Source of the DNA: a virus
IMG/VR virus record: IMGVR_UViG_3300037225_001121
Coordinates: 1 to 20,782 of that record
Length of the DNA: 20,782 bases
Reading direction: 5' to 3' (one strand)
Shown here in pieces: positions 16,301 to 20,782 of the stretch (position 1 is the stretch's first letter; each line of letters opens with the position of its first letter). The position numbers and the translations under genes were made by a program. The notes under the pieces are model-generated. The model was not told the origin of the DNA. It was given only the letters and a program-made list of their open reading frames with translations, and did not search any database.

Positions 16301-19182
16301 AAAAATATGCGAAACATATACCAAAAGATAAAATTGTTGTTGATGATGTATTCGTAAAAAAACCAATTGATTTTGAAGGAATTTTATTGCATGAAAGGAC
16401 TGAAAGTTATATTATAAAACATTTTGGTTATCAGTATGATGATGCTCATATAATTGCAAATAAAATTGAATTGTTATTCAGAAAAAAAGCAGTAAAAGAG
16501 AATATTCAAACTGATGAAGATGCCGAAAGATTGGCAAGTTTAATGTATGCAGGTTTTAAGAAGAAATTTAAAGGCAATAAAAAACATCATAAATTTTTAA
16601 GTGAAGATGTTGCAGATACTTATGGACAACAAAAATTCGGTCTTGAATTACCTCATAAAGGTTTTGAAGATAAATTTAATAGAGAAGAAAAGGAAGATGT
16701 TGTATTTGTAAGTCCTGTAAGCGATTTGGTAATTATCAGAAATCCCAAATCTTTGAATGATATTGGAAATGATGTGAGAGGAATAATTGACCCTGAAGGT
16801 AATTTATATACTGAGCAAAGAAATGCAGGTATACATTTTGATATGCTTTATGAATTAAATAAACTGGGTCTTGTTGTAGATGAAGAAGATTGGGATGCTA
16901 AACTTCCTACAAATTTTGTTACTGTTCAAAGATATGGAAAAACAAATAAATATTGTTTGGGCGAATCAAATTATCCGATGTATAATAATATGACACATAG
17001 AATTGGTTCAGCATATTGGGAAAAAATGCCTACTTTCGAACAAGCAACACCAGTATATCAAAGATTTTTGGATAAAGCAAAACAAAAAAATCCATCGATT
17101 GAATTTATTAATGAACCAATAAATTATTATTATGGGGATGGAACGGAAAAAGATGATATCTTTGAAACAAAAAATATAAATGAAGCTGAAATAATGTCAC
17201 TACAAAATTTACCATTTAAAGATGAAGTTGAAAAACTTGGCGGTGAGATATATGCTGTTGGAGGTGCTGTCAGGGATGAATTTCTTGGCAAACAATCCAA
17301 AGATTTGGACATTATTATTCGTAATATTCCTGAAGAACAGCTTGTTAAAATTTTAGCTAAATATGGTACTGTTAATCCTGTGGGAAAATCGTTTGCTGTA
17401 ATGAAATTCAGACCTAAAAATTCTACTGAAGTTATTGATATTGCTCTTCCAAGAACAGAAGTATCTACAGGTGAAGGACATAAAGATTTTGAAATAACTG
17501 CTGATTACAGATTGCCGATTGAAAAAGATTTGGAACGTAGGGATTTTACAATCAATGCTATTGCCAAAGATATGCAAGGTAATATTATTGACCCATTTAA
17601 AGGTCAAGAAGATTTAACTGATAAAGTTATTCGTGTTACACATCCAAAGTCATTTTCTGATGACCCACTCAGAATGTTACGTGCTGTACAGTTTTCTTCA
17701 CGTTTTGGTTTTAAAATTGAACCTGAAACGTATCAAATGATTAAAGATAATGCTGGTAAAATAAAAACCGTTGCAAAAGACAGAGTTCAGGAAGAGTTAT
17801 CTAAAATTATTGAGAAAGGTAATCCATTTATTGGAGCACAATTATTACAGGATAGTGGTTTACTTTCACAAATGATAGGCACAAACGTTCCACCATTTAC
17901 TAATGATGAAAATTGGAAAAATGTTCGAACAATGGCTGAATTTGTATATATGCTCGTACATAATGTTCAATCACCATTGGATTTTTATAAAAGAAATTTA
18001 AGGGGTGACACAGCAATTATTAATGAATTACAAGGTTTAATGATTGGTATGGATGAAAAAAATATCAGTACTAATCTGGTTGTTAACAGGTCTATTGCAC
18101 ATAATATGGCTTTGGTAGCTAAAGGAAATAATGTATTGCAAAGTAAATTATTATCACAAAATTTACAGGTTGCTTGTCAGGAATTATTAACAGGTAAATA
18201 TCCTATTACTATTAACGATTTGGCTGTTAATGGTAATGATTTAATATCGCTTGGCTTAATAGGTAGAGAAGTCGGTGATATGCAGAAATCGTTATTAGTA
18301 AAAGTTTATGCTGATAAAGTAAAAAATGATAAAGATTCCTTATTAGGTATAGCAGGTCAGGGTAATAATGAAGTAAAAGAAGGTATTGCTGATACATATG
18401 CGGAAAAACAGTTTAATATTCCTAATGTGCCTGCTAAAATGAATGTACAGGCAATGGCAGGTATGCAAAAAGAAGCTGAATTTCCTGTTGGTTATGTTGA
18501 AACACCATATTCTTCCAAAGAGAAAAAAGTAGCAATATATTTAAATCCAAAATCATTAACCAATTTTGATTATGAAGTCAGGGCAATTGTAAATGATAAA
18601 GGAGATTTATATGTTGCACAGACAGGTGGCAGATTTAATCATGGTATGATGGCAAAAGCATTAGGTTTATTTGATAATGATAATGATTTATATGTACATG
18701 GAGATGAATATCAGGGATTACAGAGAATTGGTAAAACAAATTCATTTGGTGTAAGTGATAGTGGTATGGAATATGCTCAAAAGAATTATGAAAATATTGA
18801 AAATACTAAAGAAATATTACGTGAAGTAAAAAGAAAAAATCCACAATATGAATTTTATTTACAACGTTACGATGACCAATTATATAGTAAATCAATAAGT
18901 CTTGACGAATTTGCATTTCCTGAATTTCCAGAACCAAATGATACTTGGGATATAAATGGTGAACAAGTTGGTATACCATTTTTTGTGGAAAAATATGACA
19001 TATGGAATCAGGGTGGATATTCAGACCCTTCAGAAGGGTCAGTACTTGAATTTTTACAAAATAATTATGAAGATTTTGTTCATGATGAAAGGTTAAAAAA
19101 AATATTATTACAAGCATTGACCGATAGAAATATTTTGGATGAAATAAATCAAGACGTAGTAAATCAGCACGATAATGAATGA
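13318..19182 (+). CDS. Giant multidomain protein: two kinase-like folds, GNAT, HExxE module, CCA-adding-type nucleotidyltransferase
   Basis: The protein has 1954 residues. The domain order is: kinase-like 1 (30-200; GSGTG 35-39, K52, D167, D189-Y-G); kinase-like 2 (360-545; GEGGFG 369-374, K386, D517, N522, D536-V-G); Cys motif CRLGGLGHTSVACNQGD (637-653); GNAT acetyltransferase (about 674-786; acetyl-CoA loop RGMGFA 718-723); helical module (802-907); HERTE module (about 930-1080; H1025-E-R-T-E1029 and H1044); ADTY module A (1097-1263); and a class II CCA-adding/poly(A)-polymerase-like domain (about 1290-1670). The last shows GGAVRDEFLG 1315-1324, D1329/D1331, ERRDFTINAIA and DDPLRMLRAVQF. 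ADTY module B (1689-1848) and an acidic tail complete it. Linkers are Asn/Asp/Glu-rich. There is no signal peptide or membrane segment. It opens an operon whose next genes are also RNA-end-processing types. It could be a precursor cut into parts; no protease gene is in view. Confidence 0.85.
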   Translation: MTYAEFKQNFLPQFLNIKTFSGKMEYAKQNLQRIGSGTGRIVYDIDGQKVLKLAKNTKGIAQNAEESSIGRDYYVANIVTEVFEAADDDSWLIAEKAKKVNENRIKQLTGIPSLTELYYYLSQFKEENKGRRSWYSVSVEVKEILDENDFAMSLKELIANYDQSAGDMSRPSSYGEVLHDGQPTIVLTDYGLSDEVYNTHYNPERKNKPQYQMYEYYNDANGNDDMLSNMGDSDGKEIRNGMWALSPYDVDDGSGVINEDFISFILNRDKYPTRALPSAPYLIDEFHNCVNNLNEYINHSGNKRKFYNNLLELQDYLIRGKFYDREPLPKEMVIDESNVLKEYVERELANSIASQVVQQYNYGTPKYIGEGGFGVAYDIDNKMVLKVTSDRSEANENMELMGKPLKYIAEPYRVFAIKPESGETKYYVIILEKLKTDSAYFKTMVDRMNFAFARIMGSNYADVVDYYVNKDKGIFDSNIDEEKIKKYMARNPKDKEFFDKILAIGEEVNKYGLESTDYINPNNLGYKPDGTLGFFDVGFGNYFFKSANQPEEITVNEDGTSKFSTADAIGNDNFPAHNNIDNSPMTDNNIPTTADTSIDEDLEYNHASDATKDKYIMTERVKSYMPGSKSVEVKKKCRLGGLGHTSVACNQGDMSNLNLKSIDENAEVTLPSTLPGYESFPILNDSETVGELSIIDRGVWGGNHYIAVDKIFIEKEFRGMGFANEAMEDLFEYADQNNIIVTLTPDNLWGANKNKLKSWYKSIGFVENKGKKKDFQTMQAMYRLPKSLMNENIEASEVYSNDDSIKTVIGKKRDIGFVEINKAIFQSLEKYRIGVIPVRMVTAYVMMAIIYHQTAKDKALRLFNIVKQHNGYLKDKTPEEAREIGQLLGYTERSIAEYIRRKYPNKVPTAPEPEDYNNIDENSQNENENSQNDKQINKDVATHGLNPVYVRTYKDNDDTVDVYTVNGDEMRDMGFIEWVDGGNHWVDADLPKSEQKYAKHIPKDKIVVDDVFVKKPIDFEGILLHERTESYIIKHFGYQYDDAHIIANKIELLFRKKAVKENIQTDEDAERLASLMYAGFKKKFKGNKKHHKFLSEDVADTYGQQKFGLELPHKGFEDKFNREEKEDVVFVSPVSDLVIIRNPKSLNDIGNDVRGIIDPEGNLYTEQRNAGIHFDMLYELNKLGLVVDEEDWDAKLPTNFVTVQRYGKTNKYCLGESNYPMYNNMTHRIGSAYWEKMPTFEQATPVYQRFLDKAKQKNPSIEFINEPINYYYGDGTEKDDIFETKNINEAEIMSLQNLPFKDEVEKLGGEIYAVGGAVRDEFLGKQSKDLDIIIRNIPEEQLVKILAKYGTVNPVGKSFAVMKFRPKNSTEVIDIALPRTEVSTGEGHKDFEITADYRLPIEKDLERRDFTINAIAKDMQGNIIDPFKGQEDLTDKVIRVTHPKSFSDDPLRMLRAVQFSSRFGFKIEPETYQMIKDNAGKIKTVAKDRVQEELSKIIEKGNPFIGAQLLQDSGLLSQMIGTNVPPFTNDENWKNVRTMAEFVYMLVHNVQSPLDFYKRNLRGDTAIINELQGLMIGMDEKNISTNLVVNRSIAHNMALVAKGNNVLQSKLLSQNLQVACQELLTGKYPITINDLAVNGNDLISLGLIGREVGDMQKSLLVKVYADKVKNDKDSLLGIAGQGNNEVKEGIADTYAEKQFNIPNVPAKMNVQAMAGMQKEAEFPVGYVETPYSSKEKKVAIYLNPKSLTNFDYEVRAIVNDKGDLYVAQTGGRFNHGMMAKALGLFDNDNDLYVHGDEYQGLQRIGKTNSFGVSDSGMEYAQKNYENIENTKEILREVKRKNPQYEFYLQRYDDQLYSKSISLDEFAFPEFPEPNDTWDINGEQVGIPFFVEKYDIWNQGGYSDPSEGSVLEFLQNNYEDFVHDERLKKILLQALTDRNILDEINQDVVNQHDNE
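16078..16119 (+). repeat. 21-bp tandem duplication in a linker
   Basis: Two adjacent 21-base units beginning GAAAATTCTCAAAATGA encode ENSQNEN and ENSQNDK inside the giant protein. They lie in a disordered linker between the helical module and the HERTE module. The near identity of the copies suggests recent slippage expansion. Confidence 0.8.
16606..17106 (+). repeat. ADTY module copy A of the giant protein
   Basis: Residues 1097-1263. It shares with copy B the sequence VADTYGQQKF, NPKSL with a DVRGI strand and G-N-L-Y, YGKTNKY, and a final KAKQKNPSIEF. The fold is unknown. It lies just before the nucleotidyltransferase domain. Confidence 0.75.
18382..18861 (+). repeat. ADTY module copy B of the giant protein
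   Basis: Residues 1689-1848. It matches copy A in order: IADTYAEKQF, NPKSL with an EVRAI strand and G-D-L-Y, IGKTNSF, and a final EVKRKNPQYEF. The copies are diverged, so this is an old internal duplication, now flanking the nucleotidyltransferase domain. Confidence 0.75.
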
Positions 19183-19555
19183 GATAGCTTATAGTGCAAT
19201 TGTTCTGGACCAAAAATCTCGTTCAAGATTATTGGAACGTTTTAAATCAATGATACCTGAAGATTGGGAAGTTCTTGCTGACCATATGACTATTAATTTA
19301 GGTGAAATAAATCCTGAATATCAAAAGTATTTGGGATTACCAATACAATTGAGTGTTAAAGATATTGCAATGGATGATATTGTAATGGCAGTAGGCGTAA
19401 CAGGTTTTGGTAGTACAAATGCCAAACCACATATTACAATTGCAGTAAATCGTATTGAAGGTGGAAAACCATATATGTCAAATAAACTTACTGATTGGAA
19501 ATCAATTGGCAGACCATTATTATTAACCGGAAAAGTAACTGAAATAAATAAATAA
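19175..19555 (+). CDS. 2H phosphoesterase (RNA-repair type)
   Basis: This 126-residue protein has two H-x-T motifs, HMT at 37-39 (ADHMTINLGE) and HIT at 86-88 (KPHITIAV). These are the catalytic signature of the 2H phosphoesterase superfamily, which acts on 2',3'-cyclic phosphates or 2'-5' linkages in RNA. The N-terminal strand YSAIVLDQKSRSRLLERF followed by DWEV resembles the 2H domain described in Swiss-Army-Knife RNA-repair proteins. The start overlaps the giant gene by 8 bases, so expression is coupled, and the next gene begins 1 base after its stop. Opening of cyclic phosphate ends on cleaved tRNA is an attractive role beside a CCA-adding-type domain and a HAD phosphatase. Nucleotide-second-messenger cleavage (anti-CBASS Acb1-like activity is also in the 2H class) is a genuine alternative. 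Confidence 0.8.
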   Translation: MNEIAYSAIVLDQKSRSRLLERFKSMIPEDWEVLADHMTINLGEINPEYQKYLGLPIQLSVKDIAMDDIVMAVGVTGFGSTNAKPHITIAVNRIEGGKPYMSNKLTDWKSIGRPLLLTGKVTEINK

Positions 19556-19556
19556 T

Positions 19557-20144
19557 ATGGAAAATTTTAGTAATAATCAATTTAAAATTTTTGGTGATTT
19601 TGTTGAAGACGAAATTTTAAAAAAAATACAAGTAAAATGTTCATTAGCATGGAATGTAAATAAAGAAGGTGTAAGAAACAAAAAACGTGATATTAAGATA
19701 CCCGAAATTAAAAAAAGTGTTGAAGTTAAGGCAGATTATGTTTGTCCTGCAACAGGTAATTTATGGATTGAAGTTGTTGGTTGGGATGGTGATTCTGGAT
19801 TAACAACAACTGATTCTGATTGGTGGATATTTGTTACTGGTTTTCGCATAATCTGGATTACACCACTTGAGATATATCGTTTTCTTGAAACACATCCCAA
19901 ATCACATCATGGAAGAGAAAGTAAAGTTGGTAAAGGTGATAGTTATAATAAAATCGTATATTCTGTAAATCATGATGATTTTGTGAATTATGTTTATAAT
20001 TTGGATAAAAAAAATGGTCATGTTGAAATGATTGATAAAAATGATTCATTATATTGGTTTAATTGTTTGAAATATAATTCAGATTTAGAAGAAAAATATA
20101 TGGAAGATGTTAAAAAGATGATGAAAAATTTAAATATGAAATAA
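19557..20144 (+). CDS. PD-(D/E)XK nuclease-like protein, paralogue 1
   Basis: This 195-residue protein has an N-terminal helix with acidic residues (GDFVEDEILKKI, E18). A core follows with RD (D45) and SVEVKADY (E56-x-K58), consistent with a PD-(D/E)XK active site. The stretch TGNLWIEVVG (66-75) and SGLTTTDSDWW (80-90) comes next and is shared with the next gene. The rest is a beta-rich segment and a charged helical tail. PD-(D/E)XK proteins include restriction enzymes, Holliday-junction resolvases and repair nucleases; this one is not assigned further. It starts 1 base after the 2H gene and ends 1 base before its paralogue, within the same transcription unit. Confidence 0.68.
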   Translation: MENFSNNQFKIFGDFVEDEILKKIQVKCSLAWNVNKEGVRNKKRDIKIPEIKKSVEVKADYVCPATGNLWIEVVGWDGDSGLTTTDSDWWIFVTGFRIIWITPLEIYRFLETHPKSHHGRESKVGKGDSYNKIVYSVNHDDFVNYVYNLDKKNGHVEMIDKNDSLYWFNCLKYNSDLEEKYMEDVKKMMKNLNMK

Positions 20145-20145
20145 T

Positions 20146-20649
20146 ATGGCAAGCTGGAAAGAAACTTCTGAAATGGGATTTGAATTTGAAGATTTTGTTT
20201 TGGAAGATATTAATAAAAAAGTTCTTCCTTTAGCATATAAAAATACGATAAAGGAAAATTATAGTTTTTATGATATTATACTTTTTAAAGGGAATTTTGG
20301 TGAACAAAGTAAAACACTTGAATGTAAATATGATGAAAAGGCAAGTCATACAGGCAATATTTGTATTGAAGTTGGTTGTAATGGTAGAGCATCAGGTCTT
20401 TTAGTAACTACAGCAGATTATTGGCTTATTGGTGATGGTTATATTGGATATTTGATTGAAACAACAAGAATTCGTGAATATATTCTTGAAAATGGAAATG
20501 AAATTATATATAAACCAAAATGTCTAATAAAACAGGAAGATGGTGTTTATAAAGAAATGGATATTTATCTTATAAAAAAAAGTATTTTTGAAAAATATTG
20601 TTCTGAAATAAATAACATAGATGATATGAAGTATGATTGTTTAAAATGA
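20146..20649 (+). CDS. PD-(D/E)XK nuclease-like protein, paralogue 2
   Basis: This 167-residue protein has GFEFEDFVLEDI at the N-terminus (E13/E15), SFYDIILF with D43, and KTLECKYD with E59-x-K61. TGNICIEVG (69-77) and SGLLVTTADYW (83-93) follow. Order and spacing match the preceding protein, so the two arose by tandem duplication and diverged strongly. The D...ExK arrangement is a clearer PD-(D/E)XK match than in paralogue 1. Its stop overlaps the next start as ATGA, so it is translationally coupled to the HAD phosphatase. The substrate, DNA or RNA, is unknown. Confidence 0.7.
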   Translation: MASWKETSEMGFEFEDFVLEDINKKVLPLAYKNTIKENYSFYDIILFKGNFGEQSKTLECKYDEKASHTGNICIEVGCNGRASGLLVTTADYWLIGDGYIGYLIETTRIREYILENGNEIIYKPKCLIKQEDGVYKEMDIYLIKKSIFEKYCSEINNIDDMKYDCLK

Positions 20650-20782
20650 TTACAAAGTTAGTAGCAATTGATTTTGATGATACTCTTTCAAATTCTCCAC
20701 ATCCTGAAGAAGGTAAAGAAATCTGGAAAGAAAAAACCGGACAGGAATTTCCATATACTGGTTGGTGGAGCAAACCTGAAAG
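20646..20782 (+). CDS. HAD phosphatase, Swiss-Army-Knife RNA-repair type (3' partial)
   Basis: Only the first 45 codons are in the window. The start reads MITKLVAIDFDDTLSNSPHP, giving the HAD motif I DxDxT with the nucleophile and acid/base Asp residues. It is followed by IWKEK ... FPYTGWWSKPE. A DFDxTL-x-x-S-P-x-P start followed by GWW is the pattern of the HAD domain found in Swiss-Army-Knife RNA-repair proteins (HAD_SAK). It would remove a 3' phosphate, or act as a phosphatase partner to the upstream 2H protein. The start overlaps the preceding gene by 4 bases. The rest of the gene runs past the right edge, so length and extra domains are unknown. Confidence 0.75.
   Translation, partial: MITKLVAIDFDDTLSNSPHPEEGKEIWKEKTGQEFPYTGWWSKPE

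Noticed and set aside
19024-19040. Perfect inverted repeat GACCCTTCAGAAGGGTC
   Set aside because: It has a 7-bp stem but a 3-base loop and no T run, and lies well inside the giant reading frame (about residues 1903-1908), so it is not called a terminator.
18806-19213. 135-codon minus-strand open frame
   Set aside because: It is fully antisense to the giant gene and the 2H gene, with no promoter box and implausible composition.
1-20782. Stop-codon reassignment, known in some large gut phages
   Set aside because: TAA, TAG (polymerase gene) and TGA (several overlapping genes) all terminate convincing proteins at sensible points.
1-20782. tRNA genes, CRISPR arrays and transposons
   Set aside because: No cloverleaf-like sequence in the short gaps, no regularly spaced repeats, and no transposase motif in any frame examined by eye; no covariance search could be run.

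Overview
The window is a dense, AT-rich stretch of a large double-stranded DNA phage genome, tailed and T4-like in general style. Evidence for a phage is a tail or baseplate-type gene block at the left end, a family B DNA polymerase with 3'-5' exonuclease motifs, an SNF2-type helicase, a GIY-YIG homing endonuclease, and tightly packed or overlapping genes of unknown function. The likely host is a member of the Bacteroidota. The one host-like promoter I can see (TTG-N19-TAACTTTG, 2183-2212) has the TTTG/TAnnTTTG form of that phylum's primary sigma factor, and starts lack strong Shine-Dalgarno sequences. TAA, TAG and TGA all end real genes, so the standard bacterial code applies. No tRNA, CRISPR array or insertion sequence is visible, and no gap without a gene exceeds about 115 bases.

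Layout. (1) 1-1346: three plus-strand virion-type genes, namely the 3' part of a leucine-rich-repeat-like surface protein, a small beta-rich protein and a baseplate-domain-like protein. (2) 1320-2120, minus strand: a GIY-YIG/NUMOD3 endonuclease whose 3' end overlaps the baseplate-like gene. (3) 2232-9764: a tight replication operon with an SNF2-like helicase, a Vsr-like zinc-finger endonuclease, a 119-aa unknown, a QueC-like PP-loop enzyme and a 1232-aa DNA polymerase. (4) 9820-13260: unknown late-type genes, including a Nudix fusion, a WYL-like protein and a Pro-rich protein, closed by a hairpin terminator. (5) 13318 to the end: one overlapping transcription unit. It starts with a 1954-aa multidomain protein (two kinase-like folds, a Cys motif, a GNAT acetyltransferase, an HExxE module, a duplicated ADTY module and a CCA-adding-type nucleotidyltransferase). 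It continues with a 2H phosphoesterase, two paralogous PD-(D/E)XK-like proteins and the start of a HAD phosphatase of the type found in Swiss-Army-Knife RNA-repair proteins.

Two regulatory signatures divide the window. The replication operon has the host-type promoter. Seven other transcription units, including the minus-strand endonuclease, are each preceded at 12-31 bases by a strand-oriented GTATTTAT(A/T) box, which I read as a candidate phage late promoter or transcript start.

The most interesting object is region 5. It combines RNA-end chemistry (CCA addition, 2H phosphodiesterase, HAD phosphatase) with a giant mosaic protein whose linkers carry (I/L)xE triplets resembling T4 prohead-protease sites. 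It could be an anti-defence RNA-repair set, possibly partly packaged in the virion. That interpretation is inference.
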